Source: Paracoccus solventivorans (GTDB lineage Bacteria > Pseudomonadota > Alphaproteobacteria > Rhodobacterales > Rhodobacteraceae). From it: DNA of 64,000 nucleotides. A program made the position numbers and the translations under genes. This document shows, piece after piece, positions 27,978-38,619 of the stretch (position 1 is the first letter of the stretch; the number at the start of each line of letters is the position of its first letter). The stretch lies in contig NZ_FRCK01000004.1 of assembly GCF_900142875.1 (NCBI RefSeq), positions 62,001 through 126,000 of the forward strand, read 5' to 3'. The notes beneath the pieces are model-generated. The model saw nothing but the letters and a program-made list of their open reading frames with translations, was not told where the DNA came from and did not search any database.

Positions 27978-29783
27978 TCAGCCCGGCAGTTCGAACACCG
28001 TCAGCTGCCCGCCCAGCGCCGTATAGTCGGCCAGCGCCGCATAGCCGCCGACCGCGCCCAGACCTTCGGTCGAGCCGGTCAGCCCGGCGGCAAGCCCGAT
28101 CCCGGCCCAGCCGCCGACCCCGGACAGCACGCCGATATACTGCTTGTCGTTGTGCATGTAGGTCATGACGTTGCCGATGATCCCCGAGGGGGTCTTGAAG
28201 CGATAGAGCTCCTTGCCGCTTTCGGCGTCGACGGCCTTGAGATAGCCCTCGAGCGTGCCATAGAACACCACGTCGCCCGCCGTGGCCAGCGCACCGGACC
28301 ACACCGAGAACTGTTCGGGGTTCGACCACAGGATCTCGCCCTTGATGTTGTCCCAGGCGATGAAGTTGCCCATGCCGCCGTGGCTGTCCGGGGCCGGGAA
28401 CATCGACAGCGTGGCACCGACATAGGGCTGGCCGGCGGTATAGGCGACGCGGAACGGTTCATAGTCCATGCAGACGTGGTTGGTCGGCACATAGAACACG
28501 TTGGTCTTGGGCGAATAGGCCGCCGGCTGCATGTCCTTGGTGCCCAGCGCCGCCGGGCAGACGCCGGTGGTGTTCTCGTCCTCGCCGTTCTGCTCGGTCG
28601 AGTACTGGGCGACGACCTGCGGACGGCCGTACTGGTCGCTTTCGGGGTCCATGACGACCTCGGTGGCCCAGTTCACCGCCGGGTCGAACTTTTCGGCCAC
28701 CAGCAGCTCGCCGGTTTCGCGGTCGAGCGTATAGGCAAAGCCGTTGCGGTCGAAATGGGTCAGCAGCTTGCGCATCTGGCCGTCGACTTCCTGGTCGGTC
28801 AGGATGTTCTCGTTGACGCCGTCATAGTCCCATTCGTCGTGCGGCGTCATCTGATAGAACCACTTGGCCATGCCGGTGTCGACATCGCGGGCCATGATGG
28901 TCATCGACCACTTGTTGTCGCCCGGGCGCTGCGCCGCGTTCCAGGTCGAGGGGTTGCCGGTGCCATAGTAGAACAGGTTCAGGTCCGGATCATACGAGAA
29001 CCAGCCCCAGATCGGGCCGCCGCCGATCTTCCACTGGTCGCCTTCCCAGCTGTTGAGCGAGCTGTCGGCGCCGATCGGCTTGCCCAGATGGGTGGTGGTT
29101 TCCGGGTCGACCAGCAGTTCCTCGTCCGGGCCGGTGGACCAGGCCTTCCACGCGACCGAGCCGTCGGCCAGGTTCAGCGCCGTCACCCGGCCGCGCACCC
29201 CGTATTCGCCGCCCGAGATCCCGACCATCAGCTTGTCCTTGACCGGCATGGTGGCCATGGTCAGGGTTTCGCCGATCGCGGGGTCGCCGATCTTGGTCGA
29301 CCATTTCACCTCGCCGCTTTTCGCATCCAGCGCCACGACGGTGGTGTCGGCCTGCGACAGGAGGATCATGCCGTCGGCATAGGCCAGGCCGCGATTGACG
29401 GTATCGCAGCACATCACCGCGATCACGCTGGGATCCTGCACCGGCTCATACCGCCAGATGATGCGGCCATTGTCGTTGAGGTCGAGGGCGAAGACGTTGT
29501 TGGGGAAGGGCGTGTGGACATACATCACGTCGCCGATCACCAGCGGCGCGCCTTCGTGCCCGCGCAGCACCCCGGTCGAGAAGGTCCAGGCGACGCGCAG
29601 GTCGCCGACGTTGTCGCGATTGATCTGGTCCAGCTGGGAATAGCGGGTGTTGGCGTAGTCCATCGTGGGCAGCGCCATCTGCGCCGGATTGGCGATCGCC
29701 TCGTGCACGCTGTCATTGGCCAGAAGGGCCGAGCTGGACAGCAAGAGCGCCACGGTGGCGCCGGTCAGCGTCAACTTCATCAT
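27978..29783 (-). CDS. xoxF: Lanthanide-dependent methanol dehydrogenase XoxF
   Basis: Periplasmic PQQ enzyme oxidising methanol to formaldehyde. 601 residues, signal peptide [22 protein letters not shown]. Hallmarks: the adjacent Cys pair in [10 protein letters not shown], and the catalytic Asp319 followed by Asp321 in [10 protein letters not shown]. The second Asp replaces the Ala of calcium-dependent MxaF and is the known mark of lanthanide coordination. Eight-bladed propeller with W-motifs throughout. GGGGAGGAT precedes the ATG pair at 29783/29780, so the in-frame start at 29825 is not used. No mxaF/mxaI seen in the window. Confidence 0.95.
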   Translation of the reverse strand: MMKLTLTGATVALLLSSSALLANDSVHEAIANPAQMALPTMDYANTRYSQLDQINRDNVGDLRVAWTFSTGVLRGHEGAPLVIGDVMYVHTPFPNNVFALDLNDNGRIIWRYEPVQDPSVIAVMCCDTVNRGLAYADGMILLSQADTTVVALDAKSGEVKWSTKIGDPAIGETLTMATMPVKDKLMVGISGGEYGVRGRVTALNLADGSVAWKAWSTGPDEELLVDPETTTHLGKPIGADSSLNSWEGDQWKIGGGPIWGWFSYDPDLNLFYYGTGNPSTWNAAQRPGDNKWSMTIMARDVDTGMAKWFYQMTPHDEWDYDGVNENILTDQEVDGQMRKLLTHFDRNGFAYTLDRETGELLVAEKFDPAVNWATEVVMDPESDQYGRPQVVAQYSTEQNGEDENTTGVCPAALGTKDMQPAAYSPKTNVFYVPTNHVCMDYEPFRVAYTAGQPYVGATLSMFPAPDSHGGMGNFIAWDNIKGEILWSNPEQFSVWSGALATAGDVVFYGTLEGYLKAVDAESGKELYRFKTPSGIIGNVMTYMHNDKQYIGVLSGVGGWAGIGLAAGLTGSTEGLGAVGGYAALADYTALGGQLTVFELPG

Positions 29784-29981
29784 ATCCTCCCCCATTTCGC
29801 CCGGCACGGATGATGGTGCGGGCATCGGAGGACAGGTTTCGCCGGGCCGGAGCTTTCGTCAACGTTGGTATGCCGAACCTAGCCGGAAAGTCTTAGCAAT
29901 TCCTGCAACCCGGCGGGAAATTTCGGCAATGCCCCAAACGCATCCCGCCGGGCAGGCCGCCCCGGTCAGGGGCGGCGGTGG

Positions 29982-30815
29982 TCAGGCCAGCCGCTCGGCG
30001 TGCCAGAACACATGGTTGCCGATGAAGCTGTTGACGAAGAAATAGCTGTGGTCGTAGCCCGGCTGCATGCGGAACCAGCCCGGCTGGCGGCGCGCCATCA
30101 TCGCCTGTGCCAGGGTTTCCGGCTTGAGCAGGTCGAGGAACTGGTCGCTGGCGCCCTGGTCGATCAGCACCTCGCCGGGGTAGCCGCGCTCGACCATCAG
30201 CAGGGTGGAATCATGGGGGGCCCAGGTGGCGCGATCCTCGCCCAGATAGGCTGTCAGCTGCTTGCGGCCCCAGTCCGAATCGCTGGGATTGGCGATCGGG
30301 GCAAAGGCCGAGACGCTGCGGTAGCGGTCGGGGTGGGTCATGGCGATGGTCAGCGCCCCGTGGCCGCCCATGGAATGGCCGGTGATGCCCTGCGCCTGCG
30401 CATCCAGCGGGAAGTTGTCGCAGACCAGTGCCGGAAGTTCCTCGACTACATAATCCCACATGCGGAAATGCGGCGCCCAGGGGTTCCGGGTGGCGTTGAC
30501 ATAGAACCCGGCGCCCTGTCCCAGGTCATAGGCGTCGTCATTCGCCACCCCTTCGCCGCGGGGCGAGGTGTCGGGGAACACCAGCGCGATCCCGGCCTCG
30601 GCCGCGAATTGCTGGGCGCCGGCCTTGGTCATGGCGTTTTCATGGGTGCAGGTCAGCCCCGACAGATACCACAGCACCGGCACCTTACCCGCCTGCGCAT
30701 CCGGCGGCAGATACACGGCAAAGGTCATGTCGGTGCCGGTGGCCTGCGACTTGTGGCGATAGACGCCCTGAATGCCCCCGAAGCTGCGGTTTTCCGAGAC
30801 GGTTTCCAGCGTCAT
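29982..30815 (-). CDS. fghA: S-formylglutathione hydrolase
   Basis: Hydrolyses S-formylglutathione to formate and glutathione, the second step of glutathione-dependent formaldehyde oxidation. 277 residues, esterase D type alpha/beta hydrolase. The nucleophile Ser is in GHSMGGHGAL; HENAMTKAG, FPDTSPRGEGV and the late PGYDHSYFFVNSFI (His) complete the usual pattern. Lies upstream of xoxF on the same strand, with flhA further upstream. Confidence 0.95.
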   Translation of the reverse strand: MTLETVSENRSFGGIQGVYRHKSQATGTDMTFAVYLPPDAQAGKVPVLWYLSGLTCTHENAMTKAGAQQFAAEAGIALVFPDTSPRGEGVANDDAYDLGQGAGFYVNATRNPWAPHFRMWDYVVEELPALVCDNFPLDAQAQGITGHSMGGHGALTIAMTHPDRYRSVSAFAPIANPSDSDWGRKQLTAYLGEDRATWAPHDSTLLMVERGYPGEVLIDQGASDQFLDLLKPETLAQAMMARRQPGWFRMQPGYDHSYFFVNSFIGNHVFWHAERLA

Positions 30816-30818
30816 CGC

Positions 30819-31355
30819 CTAATCCCCTTTCGTCAGATCGTGATACATCACCAGCGCGTCCACATGGCCGAGCCGCGGGTGATCAAAGGCACCGGGCAGG
30901 CGGCCGACAACCTCGAACCCGGCCTTCTGCCACGAATGGACGGCATCTTCGTTCGTAGCGACGACAAAGTTGAACTGCATGGCCCGGAACCCCTGCGCGC
31001 GCGCCCAGGCCTTGGCGTGGGCCACCATTGCGGCGGCGATGCCGCGGCCGCGGGCGTCGGGGTGGGTCACGAAGCCCGCATTCGCCACATGGGCGCCGCC
31101 GCCGGGGCGGTTGCGGCCGATATGGCTGCTGCCGAGCACCCGCCCGTCCAGCTCGGCCACGAACACCGAAAACGGGACGGCGAACCAGTCCGCCAGCGCA
31201 TCGTCGCGCGAGATGTCGCGGGGGATGCAATAGGTCTCCCCGGCCCGGTAGACGGGTTCGAGGATCGCCCAGATCGCCTCGTGGTCGGCGGCCGTGGCGG
31301 GGCGGACCGCCACCGCCGCCGGCCGCGGCTTGGCCCCGGCCGCTGCGAGGGTCAT
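30819..31355 (-). CDS. GNAT-family N-acetyltransferase
   Basis: 178 residues. Acetyl-CoA site motif HPDARGRGIAAAMVAHA (R/Q-x-x-G-x-G/A) at about residues 97-113; FNFVVATNEDAVHSWQKAGFE is the typical GNAT end. Substrate unknown. It overlaps the ClpP-like gene by ATGA, and fghA follows three bases after its stop, so it is part of the formaldehyde operon, which may suggest a role in stress or protein modification. Confidence 0.88.
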   Translation of the reverse strand: MTLAAAGAKPRPAAVAVRPATAADHEAIWAILEPVYRAGETYCIPRDISRDDALADWFAVPFSVFVAELDGRVLGSSHIGRNRPGGGAHVANAGFVTHPDARGRGIAAAMVAHAKAWARAQGFRAMQFNFVVATNEDAVHSWQKAGFEVVGRLPGAFDHPRLGHVDALVMYHDLTKGD

Positions 31356-32005
31356 TTCAGCTCGTCGACGCTGCGGATGACCTTGCCCAGCAGGCCGTAG
31401 TCCAGCGCCTCTTGCGTGTTCAGCCAGAAATCGCGCTGGGTGTCCTTCTCGATCCGCTCGACGCTTTGGCCGGTGGCGTCGGCGAAGATCTGGTTCAGCC
31501 GGTCGCGCATCAGCCGCACCTGCTCCGCCTGGATCATCATGTCGGACGAGGTGCCGCCGATCCCGCCCGAGGGCTGGTGGATCAGGAAGCGGGTGTTGGG
31601 CAGGCAGAAGCGGTTTTCCCGCTCGGCCCCGACGAAGATCAGCGCCCCGGCCGAGGCCACCCAGCCCGAGCCGATGGTGCGCACCGCGGGGCGGATGAAC
31701 TTGATCACGTCGTGGATCATGTCGCCCGATTCGACATGGCCGCCGGGGGACGAGATCAGCATGTTGATCGGCTTGTCGCTGTCCTCGGCCAGCGCCAGCA
31801 GATGCGAGACGGTGCGCTGCGCCAGCTTGTCGTTGATGGTGCCGGCGACGATCACCGTGCGCGAACGGAAATACAGCCGGTCGATCGAGGGGCTTTGCGG
31901 CAGGCCCAGATCCTCGCCCTGCTGCCGGTCCTCGCGCCGCTCATCCTCGTCGTCGTCGTCGTCATCGTCGTCATTCAGGCTGTGGGGCGGAAACGGGCGC
32001 AGCAT
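31352..32005 (-). CDS. ClpP-like serine peptidase with an acidic N-terminus
   Basis: 217 residues. ClpP fold with the catalytic triad apparently intact: Ser118 in GWVASAGAL, His143 in FLIHQPSGG, Asp188 in EKDTQRD. The first ~36 residues are unusual: Asp12-Asp19 in a row followed by EDERREDRQQGEDLG in place of the normal axial-loop N-terminus. No clpX or clpA is adjacent, and its neighbours are formaldehyde genes. A housekeeping clpP elsewhere is expected; this is probably a second, divergent paralogue. Confidence 0.85.
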   Translation of the reverse strand: MLRPFPPHSLNDDDDDDDDEDERREDRQQGEDLGLPQSPSIDRLYFRSRTVIVAGTINDKLAQRTVSHLLALAEDSDKPINMLISSPGGHVESGDMIHDVIKFIRPAVRTIGSGWVASAGALIFVGAERENRFCLPNTRFLIHQPSGGIGGTSSDMMIQAEQVRLMRDRLNQIFADATGQSVERIEKDTQRDFWLNTQEALDYGLLGKVIRSVDELK

Positions 32006-32081
32006 GGGTCATCCTTTCAGCGTTGCGGCGGGACACCCGGAACGGGCCCCGCCGCAGTCTTACCTAAGCAACCGTTGAGGA

Positions 32082-33212
<1,131 letters not shown>

Positions 33213-33308
33213 GGTCTTCTCCTTGGATTGCGGCCGTCTGGCCCGTCATGGATGCCGAAAAGGGCCGGACGGTGGCCGGCCCCCGAAGGCGGTCTTGCGT
33301 GGGCAGGC

Positions 33309-33908
33309 TTACACGTCAAGCGTGTTGAACTTGCCGGATTTCTTGGCGACATGGGTCGCGATGGCGTCCATTAGCGGCGGCGACAGCGCGTCATAGGGTT
33401 CCAGCCCCAGTTCGCGCAGCCGGCCGCGGATGGCGTCCATGCGGTCGGGATTCACCCCGGCCTCGATCACCGAGGACACGAAGGCCGCGAACTCGGGCGG
33501 CGACCAGCCGGTTTCGTCCGACAGCTCGGTGTGGACGAAATCCAGCCCGTAGAACGGATGCTCGGTATTCTCGATGCGCCCGTACATATGGGCGCCGCAG
33601 CCGTTGCAGGCGTGGCGCTGGATCGGGGCGTCGCGGTTCACCACCGCCAGCTTGTGGCCGTTGCTGGTGACCTCGACCGCATCGCGGCTGACGACGGCGA
33701 CCTGGCTGAACGCCACCCCCTGCGGCTTCCAGCACTTGGTGCAGCCGCAGACGTGGTTATGCGCGGTCTGGGCGCTGATGCGGACCTCGACCGGATCGCT
33801 GGAACACAGGCAGCGCAGGGTGCCGCCGGCGAAGCCGGGACTGGCCTGCGCCGTCACCCCCTGGTCGACGGCGGGGTGTATTCTGGGGACTGCGGTGTCT
33901 GCTGGCAT
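33309..33908 (-). CDS. gfa: Glutathione-dependent formaldehyde-activating enzyme
   Basis: Gfa promotes formation of S-hydroxymethylglutathione from formaldehyde and glutathione; first described in Paracoccus denitrificans. 199 residues. Zinc cysteines lie in [17 protein letters not shown] and ACNGCGAH. Start 33908 (MPADTAVPR) agrees with family length and has GGAGGAC just upstream. Transcribed towards flhA, completing gfa-flhA-fghA. Confidence 0.93.
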   Translation of the reverse strand: MPADTAVPRIHPAVDQGVTAQASPGFAGGTLRCLCSSDPVEVRISAQTAHNHVCGCTKCWKPQGVAFSQVAVVSRDAVEVTSNGHKLAVVNRDAPIQRHACNGCGAHMYGRIENTEHPFYGLDFVHTELSDETGWSPPEFAAFVSSVIEAGVNPDRMDAIRGRLRELGLEPYDALSPPLMDAIATHVAKKSGKFNTLDV

Positions 33909-33965
33909 GGTCCGTCCTCCGCTTGCACGATGGAGGAAGGTTAGACCGGGGCCGGCGGGGATCAA

Positions 33966-34020
33966 GTCGGATGAAGGTTGTATCCCGGGCCCGGGGGCCG
34001 GGCCCCGCGCGGGGGCCCGG
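33966..34020. other. GC-rich palindromic block after grpE, resembling the dispersed element
   Basis: GGGCCCGGGGGCC-type palindromes (33989-34018) with GTATCCCGGG beside them; on the minus strand it reads GGGATACAACCTTCATCC, a degenerate form of the recurring GGGATATTT element. Probably the transcription end region of hrcA-grpE. Confidence 0.4.
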
Positions 34021-34035
34021 GCCGCCGCTGTGGGC

Positions 34036-34599
34036 TTAGCTGGCGGGGGTCGAGGAGACGCCGACCTGCGCCGCGCGCAGCAGCCGGTCGTGGATGCGGA
34101 ACCCGTCCACCATCACCTGGATGATGTCGCCGGCCTTGGTGCCGGGGACCGGGGCCTCGAACATCGCCTCGTGCAGCAGCGGGTCGAAACGGTCGCCGAC
34201 GGCGGGGGCGATCACCTCGATCCCGTGGCGGCCGAAGACGTTGGCCAGCTCGCGCAGGGTCAGCTCGACCCCCTCGACCAGCTGCGGGGCGACGCTGCGG
34301 TCGGCGGCCTCGATGGCGCGGTTCAGCGCGTCATAGACCGGCAGCAGGTCGCGGGCGAGCTTGCTGCCGCCGTAATTCTCGGCCTCGCGCCGGTCCTTTT
34401 CGGCGCGCTTGCGGGCGTTTTCGGCATCGGCCAGCGCGCGCATGAAACGGTCACGGTAATCGTCGCGTTCGGCCCGCAGCGTGGCGATGCGCGGGTCCTC
34501 GCCCTCTTCATCCAGCGGGTCGAGCGCCAGCGGGTCGGCGAGGTCGAGATCGTCGTTCATCTGGTCGGACTGTCCGTTGGGGGTCTGAGTGTCGTTCAT
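34036..34599 (-). CDS. grpE: GrpE nucleotide exchange factor
   Basis: Co-chaperone that releases ADP from DnaK. 187 residues: acidic N-terminus, long coiled-coil ([28 protein letters not shown]), then the beta domain with [15 protein letters not shown] and [16 protein letters not shown]. Forms an operon with hrcA, three bases apart. Confidence 0.95.
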   Translation of the reverse strand: MNDTQTPNGQSDQMNDDLDLADPLALDPLDEEGEDPRIATLRAERDDYRDRFMRALADAENARKRAEKDRREAENYGGSKLARDLLPVYDALNRAIEAADRSVAPQLVEGVELTLRELANVFGRHGIEVIAPAVGDRFDPLLHEAMFEAPVPGTKAGDIIQVMVDGFRIHDRLLRAAQVGVSSTPAS

Positions 34600-34602
34600 C
34601 TT

Positions 34603-35655
34603 TCATCCTTTGCGGTCGGAGAGAACCCGGCCGACCAGCTGTGCGGTGTAGTCCACGATCGGGACGATTCTTCCATAATTCAGGCGCGTCGGTCCGATCA
34701 CCCCGACCGCGCCCACGATTTTGCGGTCAGCGTTCATATAGGACGAAACCACCAGAGAGGAACCCGAAAGTGAGAAAAGCTGGTTCTCAGATCCGATGAA
34801 GATGCGCACGCCCTCGGCCTCTTCCGCCAGCTCGAGAAAGCGGGCGATGTCACGCTTGCGTTCCAGGTCGTCGAACAGGCTGCGGATGCGGTCGAGATCG
34901 GCGAGTTCGTGTTCCAGCAGGTTGGCGCGGCCGCGCACGATCAGCTGCGGGTCGGGGGCATCGGCGTCCCACGAAGCCAGCCCGGTTTCCACCAGCTGCG
35001 CGGCGAGGCTGTCGAGATCCTGCCGGGCACGGGCCAGATGCTCGGCGATGTCGCGGCGCAGCTGGGAAAGCGTCTGGCCCTCGCCCCGCGCGGACAGGAA
35101 ATTGCCGGCCTCGCGCAGCGAGCTGGGGGTCTGGCCGGGCGGCGGCGTGAACAGGCGGTTTTCCACCCGCCCGTCGGCAAAGACCAGGATCACCAGCGCC
35201 CGGTCGGGGGCAAGGCTGACGAACTCGATATGGCGCAGCGGGGCCTCGTCCTGGCGCGGCATCAGCACCACCGAGGCGCCGCGGGTGATGGTGGACAGCG
35301 CGGTGGACACCCGGTCGAGCAGCACGCTGGTATCGGCCGGGACCTCGCCCATGATCTCGGCGATGCGGGCGCGGTCCTCGGGGCCGACGGGGCCGACCTC
35401 CATCAGACCGTCGACGAACAGCCGCAGGCCGAGCTCGGTCGGGAAGCGCCCGGCCGAGACATGCGGGCTGTCGAGAAGCCCCATGAATTCAAGATCCTGC
35501 ATGATGTTGCGGATCGTTGCGGCGGAAACCGTCATGCCTCTTGTCAGGCTGCGCGATCCCACCGGCTCTCCGGTTTCCAGATAGGCCTCGACCACGCGGC
35601 GGAAAACCTCGCGGGAACGGTCGTTCAGGTCGGAAAACTGCTGCGGCTGGGGCAT
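34603..35655 (-). CDS. hrcA: Heat-inducible transcription repressor HrcA
   Basis: Represses chaperone operons through CIRCE sites. 350 residues: N-terminal winged helix ([37 protein letters not shown]), then the GAF-like dimer domain with [17 protein letters not shown] and [18 protein letters not shown]. The start at 35655 ([11 protein letters not shown]) gives the family size; an upstream in-frame extension crosses the rph promoter and start. I saw no CIRCE in front of the gene itself. Confidence 0.94.
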   Translation of the reverse strand: MPQPQQFSDLNDRSREVFRRVVEAYLETGEPVGSRSLTRGMTVSAATIRNIMQDLEFMGLLDSPHVSAGRFPTELGLRLFVDGLMEVGPVGPEDRARIAEIMGEVPADTSVLLDRVSTALSTITRGASVVLMPRQDEAPLRHIEFVSLAPDRALVILVFADGRVENRLFTPPPGQTPSSLREAGNFLSARGEGQTLSQLRRDIAEHLARARQDLDSLAAQLVETGLASWDADAPDPQLIVRGRANLLEHELADLDRIRSLFDDLERKRDIARFLELAEEAEGVRIFIGSENQLFSLSGSSLVVSSYMNADRKIVGAVGVIGPTRLNYGRIVPIVDYTAQLVGRVLSDRKG

Positions 35656-35737
35656 TCGGGTTGCGGCGGGCTGGTTGGGGCCTGTAATTGACGTAACTCT
35701 TGCATTTGGCCCGGTTGGGGCCGGGAAAGGATCACCG

Positions 35738-36451
35738 ATGCGACCCTCTGGCCGGAAATTAGTCGAACTGCGCCCGATTTCAATTGAAACCGGGGTGATC
35801 ACGCACGCCGAGGGATCCTGTCTGATCCGGGTGGGCGGCACCCATGTGCTGTGCACCGCCTCGGTCGAGGAAAAGCCGCCGGCATTCCTGCGCGGCACCG
35901 GCCAGGGCTGGGTGACCGCGGAATACGGGATGCTGCCGCGCGCCACCCATTCGCGCAACCGACGCGAGGCGGCGGCGGGCAAGCAGTCGGGGCGCACGCA
36001 GGAGATCCAGCGGCTGATCGGGCGGTCGCTTCGGGCGGGCGTGGACCGGCTGGCGCTGGGGGAACGGCAGATCGTGGTGGATTGCGACGTGATCCAGGCC
36101 GACGGCGGCACCCGCTGCGCCGCGATCACCGGCGGCTGGGTGGCGCTGCGCCTGGCGGTGAACCGGCTGCTGTCGGCGCGGCTGCTGACCAGCGACCCGA
36201 TCCTGGACCATGTGGCGGCGGTCAGCTGCGGGATCTATGCCGGGCAGCCGGTGGTGGACCTGGATTACGCCGAGGACAGCGAGGCCGGCACCGACGGCAA
36301 TTTCGTGCTGACCGGCGCCGGGCGGCTGGTCGAGGTGCAGATGTCGGCCGAGGGTGCGGCGTTTTCTCGCAGCGAGATGGACGCACTGCTGGACCTGGCG
36401 CAGGCCGGCACCGCCGAGCTGATCGCCGCCCAGAAGGCGGCGGTGGCATGA
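35738..36451 (+). CDS. rph: Ribonuclease PH
   Basis: Phosphorolytic 3' end trimming of tRNA. 237 residues starting [19 protein letters not shown], with [48 protein letters not shown] and [12 protein letters not shown], and the C-terminal [22 protein letters not shown] about ten bases upstream supports this start. Divergent from hrcA, overlaps rdgB by ATGA. Confidence 0.96.
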   Translation: MRPSGRKLVELRPISIETGVITHAEGSCLIRVGGTHVLCTASVEEKPPAFLRGTGQGWVTAEYGMLPRATHSRNRREAAAGKQSGRTQEIQRLIGRSLRAGVDRLALGERQIVVDCDVIQADGGTRCAAITGGWVALRLAVNRLLSARLLTSDPILDHVAAVSCGIYAGQPVVDLDYAEDSEAGTDGNFVLTGAGRLVEVQMSAEGAAFSRSEMDALLDLAQAGTAELIAAQKAAVA

Positions 36452-37053
36452 GGCGCCTGACCGGGCCGCGGCTGCTGGTCGCCACCCATAACGCCGGCAA
36501 GCTGGACGAGATGCGGGCACTGTTCGCCCCGCACGGGATCGAGGTGGTAGGCGCGGCCGAGCTGGGCCTGGCCGAGCCGCCCGAGACCGAGGACAGTTTC
36601 ATCGGCAACGCCCGCATCAAGGCGCGGGCGGCGGTCGAGGCCACCGGCCTGCCGGTGCTGGCCGACGACAGCGGCATCACCGTGGACGGGCTGGACGGGG
36701 CGCCAGGGGTACATACCGCCGACTGGGCGGAAACGCCGCAGGGCCGCGACTTCATGCAGGCGATGCGGCGCACCTGGGACGAGCTCGAGGCGCGGGGCGT
36801 GCCCGAGCCGCGGCGGGCGCAGTTCCGCGCCACGCTGCTGGTGATGTGGCCCGACCTGCACGAGGAGGTGTTCGAGGGGATCGCGCCGGGCCGGCTGGTC
36901 TGGCCGCCGCGCGGGCAGTTGGGCCATGGCTACGACCCGATCTTTGTCCCCGACGGGCATGACCGCAGCTATGCCGAGATGAGCGCCGACGAAAAGAACG
37001 CCATCAGCCACCGCGCCGAGGCGTTCCGCAAGCTGGAGGCTGTCCTTGCGTAG
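36448..37053 (+). CDS. rdgB: Non-canonical purine NTP pyrophosphatase (RdgB/HAM1)
   Basis: Hydrolyses dITP and XTP to keep them out of DNA. 201 residues. Phosphate-binding start [14 protein letters not shown], then [45 protein letters not shown] and the late [11 protein letters not shown] are all family motifs. Coupled to rph by overlap. Confidence 0.95.
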   Translation: MRRLTGPRLLVATHNAGKLDEMRALFAPHGIEVVGAAELGLAEPPETEDSFIGNARIKARAAVEATGLPVLADDSGITVDGLDGAPGVHTADWAETPQGRDFMQAMRRTWDELEARGVPEPRRAQFRATLLVMWPDLHEEVFEGIAPGRLVWPPRGQLGHGYDPIFVPDGHDRSYAEMSADEKNAISHRAEAFRKLEAVLA

Positions 37054-37420
37054 GATCTCGACCGGATCGCCTTTCGAGGCTGCGCTTGGCTATAGCCGGG
37101 CGGTGGTGAAGGGGCCGTGGTGCTTCGTCTCAGGGACCACGGGCTATGATTACGCGGCAATGACCATGCCGGACAGCGCCGCCGAACAGGCGCAGAACGC
37201 CTTTGCCACCATCTTTGCTACGCTGGCCGAGGCGGGATTTGCGCCCGCCGACATCGTGCGGGTGCAATACACGGTGACCGACCCGGCGCTGGTCGAGGAG
37301 ATCGCGCCGGTGCTGGGCGAGGCGATGAAAGAAGTCCGGCCCGCTGCCACCATGGTTGTCGCCGGGCTCATCCGCCCCGAAATGAAGGTCGAGATCGAAG
37401 TGACCGCGTTCCGGGGATGA
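37046..37420 (+). CDS. RidA-family protein
   Basis: 124 residues of the YjgF/YER057c/UK114 fold; members deaminate reactive enamine/imine intermediates. Visible patterns are the N-terminal YSRAVVKGPWCFVSGTTG and the C-terminal RPAATMVVAGLIRPEMKVEIEVTAFRG. The catalytic Arg in RPA is present. TTG start at 37046 inside the end of rdgB, so it is translationally coupled. It overlaps hemW by four bases. Confidence 0.88.
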   Translation: MRRISTGSPFEAALGYSRAVVKGPWCFVSGTTGYDYAAMTMPDSAAEQAQNAFATIFATLAEAGFAPADIVRVQYTVTDPALVEEIAPVLGEAMKEVRPAATMVVAGLIRPEMKVEIEVTAFRG

Positions 37421-38616
37421 CCCAGCCCATGTACCCTACCACTGTCAGCGCCGGCACGGCGCCCTTGGGCGAGGACTGGCAGGCGGGCGGGTTCGGGCTG
37501 TATGTGCACTGGCCGTTCTGCGCCTCGAAATGTCCCTATTGCGATTTCAACAGCCATGTGTCGGCGCGGATCGAGCAGGCTTCGTGGCTGGATGCCTACC
37601 GGCTTGAAATCGCGCGGGTTTCTGCCGAGACGCCCGGCCGGGTGCTGCGCAGCATCTTTTTCGGCGGCGGCACGCCCTCGCTGATGGAGCCGGAGGTGGT
37701 GGCGGGGGTGATCGCCGCCGCGCGTGCGGGATGGGGGTTTGCCAACGACATCGAGATCACCCTGGAGGCCAACCCCGGCAGCGTCGAGCGCGGGCGGTTT
37801 GCCGGTTATGCCGAGGCCGGGGTGAACCGGCTGTCGATGGGAGTGCAGGCGCTGAACGACGCCGATCTGCGGCGGCTGGGGCGGATGCACAGCGTCGCCG
37901 AGGCGCGGGCGGCATTCGAGGTGGCGCGGAGCTGTTTCCCGCGGGTGAGCTTTGACCTGATCTATGCGCGGCAGGACCAGAGCCGCGAGGCCTGGGCGGC
38001 GGAGCTGCGCGAGGCGCTGGCGATGGCGGTGGACCATCTGTCGCTGTACCAGCTGAGCATCGAGGACGGGACGGTGTTCGGTGCGCGCGCGGCTGCCGGG
38101 CAGTTACGGGGGCTGCCGGGCGACGATCTGTCTGCAGACATGTATCTGGAAACGCAGGATATTCTGGGGGCGGCGGGGATGCCAGCCTATGAGATCTCCA
38201 ACCACGCGCGCGAGGGCGCCGAAAGCCGGCACAATCTGGTCTATTGGCGGCAGGGCGACTGGGCCGGGGTCGGTCCGGGGGCGCATGGGCGGCTGACGCT
38301 GGGCGGGCAGCGTTGGACGACCGAGGCGCATCGGGCGCCGGGGGCGTGGCTGGCGGCAATGCGGGAGGGATCAGGCGAGTTGCCCCGCAGCGCGCTGCCG
38401 CTGGAGGAGCAGGCGACGGAATATCTGCTGATGTCGATGCGGCTGGCCGAGGGGATGGAGATCGCCCGATTCGAGCGGCTGGCGGGGCGCGGGCTGGGTC
38501 CCGCGCGAGTCGCGGCGCTAGTCGAGATGGGGATGGTCGAGATGGGCGACGGGCGGCTGCGCGCCACCGCTGCCGGCCGCCCGCTGCTGAATGCGATCCT
38601 GCGCGAGCTAGCCTGA
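37417..38616 (+). CDS. hemW: HemW, radical SAM heme chaperone
   Basis: 399 residues. Radical SAM motif CASKCPYCDFN (CxxxCxxC) at about residues 36-43, FFGGGTPSLM, EANPGSVE, GVNRLSMGVQALND and SIEDGTVF. It lacks the extra N-terminal part of true HemN coproporphyrinogen dehydrogenases, so HemW (often mislabelled HemN) is the better name. The ATG start overlaps the RidA gene. Confidence 0.92.
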   Translation: MTQPMYPTTVSAGTAPLGEDWQAGGFGLYVHWPFCASKCPYCDFNSHVSARIEQASWLDAYRLEIARVSAETPGRVLRSIFFGGGTPSLMEPEVVAGVIAAARAGWGFANDIEITLEANPGSVERGRFAGYAEAGVNRLSMGVQALNDADLRRLGRMHSVAEARAAFEVARSCFPRVSFDLIYARQDQSREAWAAELREALAMAVDHLSLYQLSIEDGTVFGARAAAGQLRGLPGDDLSADMYLETQDILGAAGMPAYEISNHAREGAESRHNLVYWRQGDWAGVGPGAHGRLTLGGQRWTTEAHRAPGAWLAAMREGSGELPRSALPLEEQATEYLLMSMRLAEGMEIARFERLAGRGLGPARVAALVEMGMVEMGDGRLRATAAGRPLLNAILRELA

Positions 38617-38619
38617 GCT

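Noticed and set aside
34603-36129. Extended HrcA frame starting at 36129
   Set aside because: The extension is antisense to rph and the family N-terminus begins at 35655.
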